From Chloroflexota bacterium (GTDB taxonomy: Bacteria; Chloroflexota; Limnocylindria; Limnocylindrales; CSP1-4): a DNA stretch of 11,738 nt. Under the pieces are notes generated by a model, which saw nothing but the letters and a program-made list of their open reading frames with translations, had not been told where the DNA came from and searched no databases. Each line of letters begins with the position of its first letter. The first letter of the stretch is position 1. The position numbers were made by a program, and so were the translations under genes. This document shows, in pieces, positions 1-7,342 of the stretch. Where the stretch lies: positions 1,261 to 12,998 of the forward strand of contig VBHW01000040.1 in the NCBI GenBank assembly GCA_005881055.1, given 5' to 3'.

Positions 1-126
1 TACAAGTTCACGGCGCTGCTCAACAACATGCCGCTCTTCCCGTTCAGCGAGATCTGGCTGCAGCGCAGCCGGAACTTCACGATCCCGTGCTATTTCGTCC
101 TGGGGTCGGCGGAATGCGGTCCGTGA
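1..126 (+). CDS. C-terminal end of a probable TadE-like pseudopilin (5' end outside window)
   Basis: The first 41 codons read through to a TGA at 124-126 and are the tail of a gene that begins before the window. The visible peptide starts YKFTALLNNM and ends GSAECGP. Its pattern is an aromatic/hydrophobic stretch followed by a segment like 'EIWLQRSRNFTIPC'. This resembles the C-terminal strand region of TadE-like proteins, which supply minor pseudopilins to Tad (Flp) pili at the cytoplasmic membrane. Its stop overlaps the start region of the next gene, also TadE-like, so the two are probably co-translated. With only 41 residues, the family call rests mainly on this neighbour. Confidence 0.5.
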   Translation, partial: YKFTALLNNMPLFPFSEIWLQRSRNFTIPCYFVLGSAECGP

Positions 127-821
127 ACCGGCGTGAGCGCAGCGGTCGGGGCCAGGCGTTGGTCGAGTTCGCCCTCGTCTTCCCGCTGTTCCTTCTGATC
201 CTCATGTCGGTCATCGTGTTCGGGCTGTACGTCTTCTACAACCAGCAGCTCCAGAACGCGGCTCGCGAGGCGGCCCGGTACGCGGCGATCCACAGCTCGA
301 CCGCCCAATGCCCGGTGGTCTCGCAGATCAACCCGATCGGATCCAATCGAGTCAACTCGTATAACCGATGCGACGCCCCGGAGAACGGATGGCCGTTGAT
401 GACCGGCGCGGCTCGGGCAAAGATCTGGGGGATGCCCCCGAACCGCGTTTCCCTCACGGCATGTTGGTCGGGTTACATCGATCCATCGGAAGCGCCGCCT
501 GACTCGGATGTGCAGCCCACCGTTTCAGGGGCCACGTTCGCCGATTGCACGATGAACGGAGTGGACCCACGTACGCAGGCAAACAGCCTCTCGTGCCCTG
601 CTCCGGCAACGCTCGCGTCGCCATCGGGTAGGGACGCCGGCAAGGCAGATGGCGACGACACGGCGAGCAACCTCGCCTACGGCACCACGTTCCACTACCC
701 GACCACGGTCACCGTCTATGCGTGCTTCAACTGGGTGCCGCCGATGGCCGGCTTCGTCTTCATCCCGAACCAGGTCCCGTTACGCGCCGTCATCACCGAG
801 GCGCTCCAGCGACAGCAATGA
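114..821 (+). CDS. TadE-like pseudopilin of a Tad/Flp pilus system
   Basis: About 235 residues. The N-terminus is basic (MRSVNRRERSGRG) and is followed by QALVEFALVFPLF and a single membrane helix at about residues 16-41. The G13-to-E18 spacing (Gly, four residues, Glu) fits the class III prepilin cleavage pattern used by Tad prepilin peptidases. After the helix comes NQQLQNAAREAARYAA, typical of the TadE domain. The rest is an extracytoplasmic region with several cysteines and ends in a hydrophobic strand (VYACFNWVPPMAGFVF). Known TadE proteins are minor pseudopilins needed for pilus assembly. The start is uncertain: ATG 114 is used here, GTG 123 overlaps the upstream TGA by four bases (GTGA), and GTG 87 is also in frame. 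The gene ends in ATGA, overlapping a possible start of the TadG-like gene. Confidence 0.85.
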   Translation: MRSVNRRERSGRGQALVEFALVFPLFLLILMSVIVFGLYVFYNQQLQNAAREAARYAAIHSSTAQCPVVSQINPIGSNRVNSYNRCDAPENGWPLMTGAARAKIWGMPPNRVSLTACWSGYIDPSEAPPDSDVQPTVSGATFADCTMNGVDPRTQANSLSCPAPATLASPSGRDAGKADGDDTASNLAYGTTFHYPTTVTVYACFNWVPPMAGFVFIPNQVPLRAVITEALQRQQ

Positions 822-829
822 GGCCACCC

Positions 830-2223
830 ATGACTCCCTCCGATCGGTCGGATCAGCGCGGCCAGGTCCTCGTGATCTTCGCCGGCGGTCTCCTGACACT
901 GCTCGTCATCGCCGCCCTGGTCATCGACCTCGGTTTCGTCTTCATGATCCGTCGCGCGGAGCAGAATGCCGCCGATCCGGGGGCAATCGCTGCCGCGCGG
1001 TTCATCCCCGCCGGCGACTACGCCGGGATGGTGTCGGCGGCCTGCTTCTACGCGCAGCAGAACGGGTTCTTCTCGAATGCACCCGGCTATCCGACGAGCA
1101 TCGGATGTGTCCCCGGCAACGATCCGAACGGCACGACGCTGACGGTGAACTACCCACCGAGTGCCGCTGCGGGCGAGTTCGCCGGCTACCCCGGCTTCGT
1201 CGAGGTCGGGATCGCCCGCCAACACGTATCGTTCCTGGCCAGGATCATCGGTATCAACCAGATCGGGGTCGCAAGCTCGGCGGTCGCTGCATTCAACAGC
1301 CCGGGCAACTCGAACTCCAACTCGCTCGTGGCTCTCGATACGGGCGGTACGTGCGCGGCGGGGCACGTTCACGGCACCGGGACCGTGAACATCCACCCGG
1401 TGACACCCGGCATCGACGGCGGCTACGTGCACGTCAACTCAACCTGCAGCACGGGGCCAAAGGACACGACCTGTGACAACGGCAGCGGTGCCCTCAAGGT
1501 GGACGGGACGTCCACGCTCAATGCGCCGCATGTCTACGTCACCGGCACCTGCCAATCCCAGAGCACGATGTTCCCGCTCAACGAGGGTGCCGTCCAGATC
1601 GGCGATCCGCTCCTGCAGCTGCCTCCGCCAAAGCTGTCCGACTACCCCAACGGCCAGTGCGGGTCGGGTGGCCCGATCACGAGAACCTCAATCCGGGCGT
1701 CTATTACGGTGGATGGGACATCCGGAACAGCGTCGAGCTCGTGCTGGCGCCCGGCATGTACATCATCGCCGGCGGCGGGGTCAAGCTGAACGCAGGAGGC
1801 TCGATCACCTCCGTCCAGGGGGGCAGTGGCGCCCCGGCTCCGGTGATGTTCTACAACACGGACAGCCCGACATGCGGGAGCGGGGGGCCGTGCCAGGCAG
1901 ACGTCGACTTCCAGGCGAGCGCCGAGCTCAAGCTCCACGCGATCGGGAGCGGACCGTACAAGGGCATCCTCATCTGGAACGACGGGAAGGGGTCGAACCC
2001 GACCTCGCAGATCTTCCTCGGCGGGCAGATCCAGCTCGACGTGGCTGGCACGATCTATAGCCCAAAGGGATTCGTGAAGATCGACGGCGGGTCGGGGGTC
2101 GGCAGCTCAGCAGCGATCCAGGTCATCGCGTGGCAGTTCGACGTCGGCGGGAACTCGGTGCTCGACATGCCCTACGACCCGGCGGCCCTGTACCACATCG
2201 ATTACAAGGGCCTGGTGTACTGA
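830..2223 (+). CDS. TadG-like pilus-associated protein, interrupted by a -1 frameshift near 1661-1682
   Basis: The N-terminus (RGQVLVIFAGGLLTLLVIAALVIDLGFVFMIRRAEQ) is the membrane-anchored Tad domain of TadG/TadE-G-like proteins. The phrase NAADPGAIAAAR replaces the usual NAADAAALAAA. A long, secreted Gly/Ser/Thr-rich region follows. The frame starting at 830 runs sensibly to PNGQCG (to about 1663) and then becomes Ser/Thr/Arg nonsense. The frame one base back picks up ENLNPGVYYGG from 1681 and continues through LAPGMYIIAGGGVKL to the TGA at 2221-2223. The LNPGVY...LxPGxY pattern is typical of the C-terminal half of this family, so one protein of about 464 residues is split by a missing base. 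ATG 830 is preferred over ATG 818 because TGAGG lies six bases before it. No slippery heptamer is visible at the junction. Confidence 0.75.
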
Positions 2224-2304
2224 CGCACCTCGCGTACCTCCGGGCGCGGCGACTAGTACGAAGCGATCGTTGCGACGGGGGCGAAGTGGCCGGACGATGG
2301 CGGC

Positions 2305-2535
2305 ATGCCGAAGCGTGCTCTTGCCGCGTTCCTGTGGTTCGCCTCGATCTGGTTCGCCTACGAGGTGATCTGGTCGCTGACCGGTGTGCCGCGCGTCCTC
2401 GGGCCGATCATGGGCGCCGCCGCCGCCATCGTCGTGACGGTCGACCCGACCGGCTGGTTCTGGAGCCGGGCCAGGACGCGGGCGTCACGCGCCTCATCGC
2501 CTCTTACGACCGCCACGGCGGCGAGCCCGAAGTAG
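2305..2535 (+). CDS. Small two-helix membrane protein, function unknown
   Basis: 76 residues beginning MPKRALAAFLWFASIWFAYE. A first hydrophobic segment spans about residues 5-25. A short loop with the phrase GVPRVLGPIMGAAAA leads into a second segment at about 32-46, then DPTGWFWSRAR and a polar Ser/Thr/Ala tail. The alternation of membrane helices and a charged end looks like real coding, and short conserved proteins of this shape (WF near the start, LGP-I-GAAAA in the middle) occur in high-GC Gram-positive and Chloroflexota genomes. I know no assigned function. It lies 81 bases after the TadG-like gene on the same strand, without a strong ribosome site, and may belong to the pilus transcription unit or stand alone. 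Confidence 0.6.
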   Translation: MPKRALAAFLWFASIWFAYEVIWSLTGVPRVLGPIMGAAAAIVVTVDPTGWFWSRARTRASRASSPLTTATAASPK

Positions 2536-2543
2536 CGCTCGCG

Positions 2544-2561
2544 GCCGGGCGCAGGCCCGGC
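2544..2561. terminator. Perfect hairpin between convergent genes
   Basis: GCCGGGC (2544-2550), loop GCAG (2551-2554), GCCCGGC (2555-2561) form a 7-bp GC stem with a tetraloop. It sits between the TAG of the small membrane protein (2533-2535) and the stop of the anti-sigma gene on the other strand (2561-2563). Position and symmetry suit a bidirectional terminator. There is no T-run on either side, so classical intrinsic termination is not certain. Confidence 0.5.
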
Positions 2562-3253
2562 TAATCGCCGTCGGTCGGGTGGGGGGTCGCGGTCCCGCCT
2601 CCGGACGAGTCCGAACCAGATCCGCTGTCACCGTCGTGATCGTCCGTGCCCTCAGGCGTCTCGGTCGGGTGCGCCGTGGGCCGCGACGTATGCGCGGGGG
2701 TGGCGGCCGGCTTGTCGGTCGGCGTCGGTTCCGTGGCCTCGGTCGGCTGCGGCGACGGCGTGGCGGAGGGGGTTGCTTCGACGGTAGAACGTGGCTCCTC
2801 GGTGGCCCGCGGCCGATCCGACGGTGTCGAGGTCGGACCGACCGGCGCGAGCACCTGGGGGCCTGGTCCGAGAAGACGGGCCACGCCCGCTGCCGTGAGC
2901 CCACCGACGGAGACCATCATCACGAGCAACGCGAGCACGACGCCGAACGCCTGCGCACGAACCGCGAACGGCCGCCCGCCGCCCCACGCCATCCGCCAGG
3001 CGTCGCCAACGGCGGCGACGAGCGCGTGAGCTCCCCCGCCGCGGGCGGCTCGACCGATCGCCGCGATCGGACGCGGTGATGGCTCCGCGACGATCGCCGC
3101 GAGCACCAGGTCGGCGAACCCCGCGCTTGGCCGGATGTCGACGGCCACCGCCGCTGCGGCCTCGAGCTGGCGCCCGACGGCCAGCACCCCGGCGCCCTCG
3201 CGGAACGAGCCATCCGACCCGAACAGCTCGTCCGGCCGGAACCGTCCGGTCAT
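2561..3253 (-). CDS. Membrane anti-sigma factor with Thr/Pro-rich extracytoplasmic tail
   Basis: 230 residues. The start ATG (3253-3251) overlaps the sigma factor's TGA (3252-3250) as ATGA, which implies translational coupling and is the main reason to call it the cognate anti-sigma factor. Residues 1-100 are a soluble helical domain (ELFGSDGSFREGAGVLAVGRQLE; IRPSAGFADLVLAAIVAEP). A single membrane helix spans about 103-125 (AFGVVLALLVMMVSVGGL). Residues 132-230 are a Pro/Thr/Ser/Glu tail (PTEATEPTPTD; HPTETPEG) ending in Gly/Ser/Asp and HPTDGD. There is no cysteine, so the zinc anti-sigma HxxxCxxC motif is absent. The inferred role is to hold the sigma factor at the membrane until an outside signal acts on the tail. 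Sequence identity alone would not prove this. Confidence 0.7.
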   Translation of the reverse strand: MTGRFRPDELFGSDGSFREGAGVLAVGRQLEAAAAVAVDIRPSAGFADLVLAAIVAEPSPRPIAAIGRAARGGGAHALVAAVGDAWRMAWGGGRPFAVRAQAFGVVLALLVMMVSVGGLTAAGVARLLGPGPQVLAPVGPTSTPSDRPRATEEPRSTVEATPSATPSPQPTEATEPTPTDKPAATPAHTSRPTAHPTETPEGTDDHDGDSGSGSDSSGGGTATPHPTDGD

Positions 3254-3735
3254 CGTTCGTGCCCGGTCATCGTCTGAAGCTCCGCCGCCTCGAGGCCGAC
3301 GCGCAGGCGCAGCAGCCCACGATGGAGGTGGGTCTTCACGGTGCCGATCGGGCGACCCGAGACTGCCGCGATCTCGGCGAGGGAGAGGTCGCCGAAGAAC
3401 CGCAGCGCGACCACCTCCCGATACGGCTCGTCGAGTCGGGCCACCGCGGACCGCACGGATGCGGCTCGCTCGTCGCGCAGCGCATGCACGGCCGGGTCGT
3501 CGCCGGCCGGGCCCTCCGATCGGTCGCCGGATGCGGCCGGATCGAGCCACGCGACGGGCCTCCGTCGGGCCGCCTGCCGGACCGCGAGCCGCACCGCGAT
3601 CCGCGCGAGCCACGCGCCGAACGGGCCGTCCCCGCGCCACGTCCCAAGGGAACGGAAGGCGATCACGAACGCCTCCTGGGCGACGTCCTCGGCCTCCGGG
3701 AGACTGCCGAGGATCCGGTAGCAGGCGCGGACCAC
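3250..3735 (-). CDS. ECF-type RNA polymerase sigma factor (sigma-70 family)
   Basis: The frame contains sigma region 2 (EAEDVAQEAFVIAFRSLGTWRG, then FGAWLARIAVRLAVRQAARRR). It also contains region 4, a helix-turn-helix (LDEPYREVVALRFFGDLSLAEIAAVSGRPIGTVKTHLHRGLLRL). This two-domain layout defines ECF sigma factors, which direct RNA polymerase to a small stress or surface regulon. GTG 3735 is the first ATG/GTG/TTG in this frame, but it would cut off the start of region 2. The open frame upstream encodes a natural extension (see 3736-3950). The frame ends LQTMTGHER with a four-base overlap into the anti-sigma gene. The Thr/Pro-rich surface protein gene lies 52 bases before the probable true start at 3950, on the same strand. 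Confidence 0.85.
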   Translation of the reverse strand: MVRACYRILGSLPEAEDVAQEAFVIAFRSLGTWRGDGPFGAWLARIAVRLAVRQAARRRPVAWLDPAASGDRSEGPAGDDPAVHALRDERAASVRSAVARLDEPYREVVALRFFGDLSLAEIAAVSGRPIGTVKTHLHRGLLRLRVGLEAAELQTMTGHER

Positions 3736-3950
3736 GTTCGTCGACTCGCGCTCGACGAGCAGCCGGAACGCCTCGCGTTCGCCCCCCAGGACGCGGCGGA
3801 CGGCAGCACGAAGGTCCGCGTCGTCCGTCGCGATTGGTCGGCCGGAGAGGCGCTCGGCAGATTCGATCGGTGATGCTCCGAGGGGGTCAGGGTCGGCGCG
3901 ACCGGTGCCCGGTCGGCCGACCCATCTTCGCTCGGATCGTCCACTTCCAC
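3736..3950 (-). other. N-terminal coding part of the sigma factor gene, frame broken in this sequence
   Basis: Read in the sigma frame, this stretch gives SPIESAERLSGRP, then DDADLRAAVRRVLGG and EREAFRLLVERESTNVV, a normal ECF N-terminus. That frame has no ATG, GTG or TTG back to its stop at 3964-3966. In the neighbouring frame, GTG 3950 is preceded by GAAGG six bases upstream and encodes VEVDDPSEDGSADRAPVAPTLTP. Adding one base to the run of five C on the minus strand (3882-3886) joins ...APTLTP directly to LGASPIES and gives one intact gene from 3950 to 3250. The likely cause is a base missing from the assembly. A genuine mutation or a non-standard start codon cannot be excluded. Confidence 0.6.
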
Positions 3951-4002
3951 GATGTGCCTTCAGTCACGAGGAAGACGTGACCGACGTACCGGTGCCTGTC
4001 GG

Positions 4003-4458
4003 TCAGTCGCCACCGTCGCCGCCGTCACCGCCACCACCGTTCCCGCCGCCATCGTGCTCACCGCCGCTGTCGTGCTCGGGGGTCTCCGTCGGCTCGGGCG
4101 TCTCCTTGTGCGTCCCGGCATTGTCGCCCTGGTCCTCGTTCTCGCCCTGGTCGTCGTTGTCCTCTCCCTGGGCGTCCTCGGTCTCGGGCGTCTCCGTCGC
4201 TTCCGGGGTCTCGGTCGGCTCGGGCGTCCCCGTGGCCTCGGGGGTCTCGGTCGGCTCGGGCGTCTCCGTGGCCTCGGGGGTTTCCGTGGCCTCTGGAGTC
4301 TCCGTTGCCTCCGGGGTCTCGGTCGCTTCAGTGTTCTGGTTGAGGACTGCAGGCGCCGGACGGCCGGTCATCGCGTTGGCGCCGAGAACGGCCGCGGTGA
4401 CGAGGAATGTGGCAGCGAATGCCGCGCCGGCAGCGCGGACGCGACGGGTGCGATCCAT
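4003..4458 (-). CDS. Secreted or membrane-anchored ATETPE-repeat protein
   Basis: 151 residues. MDRTRRVR is followed by a hydrophobic segment (about 9-29, AAGAAFAATFLVTAAVLGANA), which acts as a signal peptide or signal anchor. Residues 45-92 are eight tandem hexapeptides of the type (A/P)TETPE. An acidic Glu/Asp/Asn/Gln stretch follows, then two further ETPE copies near 118-128 and a Gly/Asp tail (GGGNGGGGDGGDGGD). There is no cysteine, lipobox or LPxTG sorting motif. The composition suits an extended, unstructured cell-surface stalk. GGGAG lies about ten bases before ATG 4458. The gene precedes the sigma/anti-sigma pair on the same strand. The anti-sigma tail has similar composition, which suggests shared location or function. 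Its molecular role is unknown. Confidence 0.75.
   Translation of the reverse strand: MDRTRRVRAAGAAFAATFLVTAAVLGANAMTGRPAPAVLNQNTEATETPEATETPEATETPEATETPEPTETPEATGTPEPTETPEATETPETEDAQGEDNDDQGENEDQGDNAGTHKETPEPTETPEHDSGGEHDGGGNGGGGDGGDGGD
4183..4326 (-). repeat. Eight 18-bp tandem repeats encoding (A/P)TETPE
   Basis: Codons 45-92 of the surface protein form eight consecutive 18-base units (144 bases). Five read ATETPE, two PTETPE and one ATGTPE. Third-base differences between units suggest an older array rather than a fresh expansion. In-frame 18-bp units allow length variation without breaking the gene. Confidence 0.9.
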
Positions 4459-4478
4459 CGAACGTGGTCTCCCGAGAT

Positions 4479-4553
4479 CGCCGATCTGTCGATCGACTCC
4501 TGCCCATCAGAGGCGGGCCGTCGCGTCCGGGTTTCAGCCCGGCGGACTCGGCG
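4479..4553 (-). promoter_or_regulatory. Possible structured 5' leader RNA of the ATETPE-repeat gene
   Basis: On the minus strand, CGCCGA (4553-4548) can pair with TCGGCG (4484-4479), closing a 75-base domain. Inside it, CCGGG (4542-4538) pairs with CCCGG (4531-4527) around CTGAAA. An alternative stem, GTCCG/CGGAC (4547-4543/4529-4525), excludes this pairing. GCCC/GGGC (4518-4515/4505-4502) forms a second hairpin, and TCGATCGA (4496-4489) is self-complementary. The domain ends about 20 bases before the ATG. Two mutually exclusive stems suit a switch, but I could not match it confidently to a known riboswitch, and short GC-rich stems arise easily by chance here. Confidence 0.3.
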
Positions 4554-4582
4554 TTGCCCGCGCGCACGTAAGGCCAGAAGCG

Positions 4583-5977
4583 TCAGGCCGGAGGAATCTC
4601 GCCGGGGACGGCCTCGTCGCGCACGATCTCGAAGGCACCGAACGCGGCCTTCTCCACGTCGGCGCCGATGACGTCCGCGTCGCCGACGAGCACGATCGCA
4701 GCCTCCTCGAGACGCAGGTGGTCGCCCGCTGCCCGGTGGACGTCGTCGGCCGTCACGGCCTCGATCGCCGGCCGGTAGCGGGCGAGCTCGTCGTCCGGAA
4801 GGTCGTGGACGACGAGGCCCGCGATGGCCCCCACGACCGGGCCGGGGGTCTCGAACCGGAGCGGGAAGACCCCGACGAGGTAGTCGCGGCCGGCGGCCAT
4901 CTCCTCGGCGGTGACTGGAGCATCGCGCATCCGCTCGAGCTCGTGGAGCATCTCCGTGACGGCAGGGACCGTCACCTCCGTGTTGACCGCGGCCCGCGCC
5001 GCGAACGGCCCGGCAGCCCGGCGCAGGTCATAGCCGGCGCCCGCCCCGTACGTGTAGCCCTTGTCCTCACGGAGGTTCCGGTTGAGGCGCGAGTTGAACA
5101 GCCCGCCGAGGATCGTGCTCATGACCGAGACCGCGTGGAAGTCGGGGATCCGCCGCGGCAGTCCGACGTGTCCGATCCGGATCTCCGTCTGGACGGCGCC
5201 CGGGCGATGGACGAGACGGACCAGCCGATCCGAGACCGCCGAACGGGCAAGGATCGTCCCGCGCGGTCGAGCGCCGGCGTTGCGGTCCCAGTTGCCGAAC
5301 AGGCGGTCGGCGATCGCGCCAACGTCGATCCCCCGCAGGTCGCCGCCGACGACGAGCGTGAGACGAGACGGATCGATGCCGCGGGCCCAGTTGCGCCGGC
5401 CCTGCTCGGGCCCGAGGCCCTTGACCGTCTCGGGCAGTCCGGCGGACGGCCGGTGGTACGGCGAATCCGGCGTGTAGATCGCGTCGACGAACGCCTCGTC
5501 GGCCCGCCGGCGGGGGTCCGCCCGTGCCTGGAGGATGTCGTTCAGCCGCTCGTCGCGCAGCCGCTCGACCTCGCCCTCGGGGAACGTCGGCCGGCCCACC
5601 ATCTCGGCGAGCAGCTCGAGTGCGGGCTCGAGCCGCGTGGCGGGAACCTCGACGCCTGCCGTCATCGCGTCCCAGCCCGCCTCGGCGTGGAGCGAGGCTC
5701 CGAGCCGCTCCGAGGCCTCGACGAGCGCGATCGCGTCATACCGCTCCGTGCCCTCGGGCAGCGCCCGCGCGGCTAGGACGGTCGCCCCGCCGTCCTCGGG
5801 CACCTCGTCGGCAGCGCCGTTCTCGAGGACGAGGGTCGCGCTGACGAGCGGTCGCCCGTCGAGATGAACCGTGATGAGCGTGAGGCCGTTCCCCAGCCGA
5901 GACCGTTCGAAGTCCGGGAACGCGTAGGGTCGGGGCTCGCCCGGCTTCGGCCGGGTCGCGACGACCGCGCTTATCAC
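4583..5977 (-). CDS. M16 family peptidase-like subunit lacking the zinc site
   Basis: 464 residues, from GTG 5977, which overlaps the upstream M16 stop as GTGA. Two M16 halves are visible. The N-terminal half has FERSRLGNGLTLITVHLDGRP and then GGATVLAARALPEGT where active members have HxxEH, so the three positions are T66, A69 and A70 and no zinc can be bound. The C-terminal half has the Gly-rich phrase GGLFNSRLNRNLREDKGYTYGAG, whose Arg and Tyr form the R/Y pair that positions substrate across the dimer in paired M16 enzymes. Known bacterial and mitochondrial M16B enzymes work as one zinc subunit plus one inactive subunit, and this gene is the inactive partner. Substrate and cellular location are unknown; I see no signal peptide. 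Confidence 0.88.
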   Translation of the reverse strand: MISAVVATRPKPGEPRPYAFPDFERSRLGNGLTLITVHLDGRPLVSATLVLENGAADEVPEDGGATVLAARALPEGTERYDAIALVEASERLGASLHAEAGWDAMTAGVEVPATRLEPALELLAEMVGRPTFPEGEVERLRDERLNDILQARADPRRRADEAFVDAIYTPDSPYHRPSAGLPETVKGLGPEQGRRNWARGIDPSRLTLVVGGDLRGIDVGAIADRLFGNWDRNAGARPRGTILARSAVSDRLVRLVHRPGAVQTEIRIGHVGLPRRIPDFHAVSVMSTILGGLFNSRLNRNLREDKGYTYGAGAGYDLRRAAGPFAARAAVNTEVTVPAVTEMLHELERMRDAPVTAEEMAAGRDYLVGVFPLRFETPGPVVGAIAGLVVHDLPDDELARYRPAIEAVTADDVHRAAGDHLRLEEAAIVLVGDADVIGADVEKAAFGAFEIVRDEAVPGEIPPA

Positions 5978-7335
5978 GCGGCCACTTGCTCGTCGCTGAC
6001 CGGCTCGCGCTCGTCCGTCACCCGCTCGACCTCCTCGTCGAGGACGGCGTCGTCGGCGCGCGGGAGCTCCGGCACGTACGTCAGCACCACGCGGTTGTCG
6101 GCCCTGAACACGGCCCCGGCGACGTCTCGGATCGCGCCCCCGTCGACTGACAGGTAGCGGTCGAGCATCCGGTTGATCATCGCGGGATCGTCGAGGAGCG
6201 TCGCGAACATCGCGAGGCGATCGGCTCGTTCCTCGACCCGCTGGAGCGCGCCGAGCTCGTCCGTCTCGATGAGGGCGCGCGCACGAGCGAGCTCGTCGTC
6301 CGTGACGACCTCCCGGCCGAGCCGCTCGATTTCCTCGGTGAAGGCGTCCTCCACGCGCTGGACGCTCACGCCAGGGCGGACCGTCGCCCACCCGGCGCTG
6401 ACCGACGCGCCCCCGACGAACCCCATCGCGAACAGGGCGACGTCCTGGGCGATCCGCTCCTCCCGGACGAGCCGGCGGTGGAGGCGGCTGCCCTTGCCCC
6501 CGGCCAGGATCTGCGAGGCGACCTCGAGCGCGTCGAAGCGGGTGTCGCCGAAGACCGGAGCGCGGAAGCCGAAGTAGATCCGCGGCAGCGGCACGCGGTC
6601 CGGCACGGTCTCGCGCTCCTCCCCGCCGATCGTCGGGGGCAACCGGAGATCGCCCAGCGCCGGGATCGTCTCGTTCGCCGGCAGGCGGCCGAAGTACCGC
6701 TTGACCCAGCGCCGGGCGTCAGCCGGGTCGACGTCGCCGACGATCGCGAGCACGGCATTGTTCGGGGCATACCACGTCCGGAAGAAGGCCCCGACGTCCG
6801 CGAGCGTCGCCGCGTCGAGGTCCTCCATCGATCCGATCGTCGGGTGGTGGTACGGATGCTCCGCTGGAAAGAGGTGGGCCTGCAGCTTCTCGTTCCAGGT
6901 CCCGTACGGCCGGTTGTCGTACGACCAGCGCTTCTCGTTCTTCACGACCTCGCGCTGGTTGTCGAGGTTCTCCTGCGAGAGCGCGTCGAGGAGCGTGCCC
7001 ATGCGATCGGCCTCGAGCCAGAGCGCGAGCTCGAGCTGGTGGCTCGGCAGGGTCTCGAAGTAGTTCGTGCGGTCGAGCCACGTCGTGCCGTTCATCGTCC
7101 CGCCGGCGGCCTGGACGAGAGCGATGTGCTCGGCCTTCCCGACGTGTGCGGAGCCCTGGAACATGACGTGCTCGAAGAGGTGGGCGAAGCCCGTCTTGCC
7201 GGGCACTTCGTTCTTCGAGCCGACGTTGTACCAGATGTTCACCGCGACGACCGGTGCGAGGTGATCCTCGGCGATGATGAGTCGGAGGCCGTTGGGCTGG
7301 CGCTCGTCGGTGAACGTCACGGCGGGGATCGGCAT
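5974..7335 (-). CDS. M16 family zinc metallopeptidase (catalytic subunit)
   Basis: 453 residues from ATG 7335 (MPIPAVTFTDERQPNGLRLI). The inverted zinc motif is present as H52-x-x-E55-H56 in GFAHLFEHVMFQGS, where E55 is the general base and the two histidines bind zinc. The third ligand is probably E134 in REVVKNEKRWSYDN, 78 residues on, close to the family spacing. The NxPYGTWNEKL and HPYHHPTIGSMEDL phrases are also typical. The C-terminal half keeps GGKGSRLHRRLVREERIAQDV but lacks the Tyr of the R/Y motif, which the next gene supplies. These enzymes degrade peptides inside a closed two-subunit chamber. No signal peptide is seen, so a cytoplasmic role is likely. The start is fixed by the -10 box seven bases upstream. 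Confidence 0.92.
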   Translation of the reverse strand: MPIPAVTFTDERQPNGLRLIIAEDHLAPVVAVNIWYNVGSKNEVPGKTGFAHLFEHVMFQGSAHVGKAEHIALVQAAGGTMNGTTWLDRTNYFETLPSHQLELALWLEADRMGTLLDALSQENLDNQREVVKNEKRWSYDNRPYGTWNEKLQAHLFPAEHPYHHPTIGSMEDLDAATLADVGAFFRTWYAPNNAVLAIVGDVDPADARRWVKRYFGRLPANETIPALGDLRLPPTIGGEERETVPDRVPLPRIYFGFRAPVFGDTRFDALEVASQILAGGKGSRLHRRLVREERIAQDVALFAMGFVGGASVSAGWATVRPGVSVQRVEDAFTEEIERLGREVVTDDELARARALIETDELGALQRVEERADRLAMFATLLDDPAMINRMLDRYLSVDGGAIRDVAGAVFRADNRVVLTYVPELPRADDAVLDEEVERVTDEREPVSDEQVAA

Positions 7336-7342
7336 GCGCCCG

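Noticed and set aside
716..1432. 238-codon minus-strand frame opposite the TadE/TadG genes
   Set aside because: It is Arg/Asp/Gly-rich with no recognisable domain, and the + strand encodes typical Tad proteins over the same bases.
1661..1680. Programmed ribosomal frameshift in the TadG-like gene
   Set aside because: No X-XXY-YYZ slippery sequence or clear downstream stem is present; a missing base explains it more simply.
3254..3640. N-terminal extension of the anti-sigma factor
   Set aside because: It would overlap the sigma gene by nearly 400 bases in a shadow frame; the ATGA overlap at 3250-3253 gives the natural start.
4183..4326. CRISPR-like array of short regular repeats
   Set aside because: Units are contiguous 18-mers with no spacers and are in frame within a coding sequence, encoding the ATETPE hexapeptide.
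3905..5776. Long open frame (623 codons) on the + strand opposite the surface protein and M16 genes
   Set aside because: Its product is Ser/Val/Gly repeats followed by Arg/Asp-rich sequence, the mirror of ATETPE codons and of a clear M16 gene; it is a high-GC shadow.
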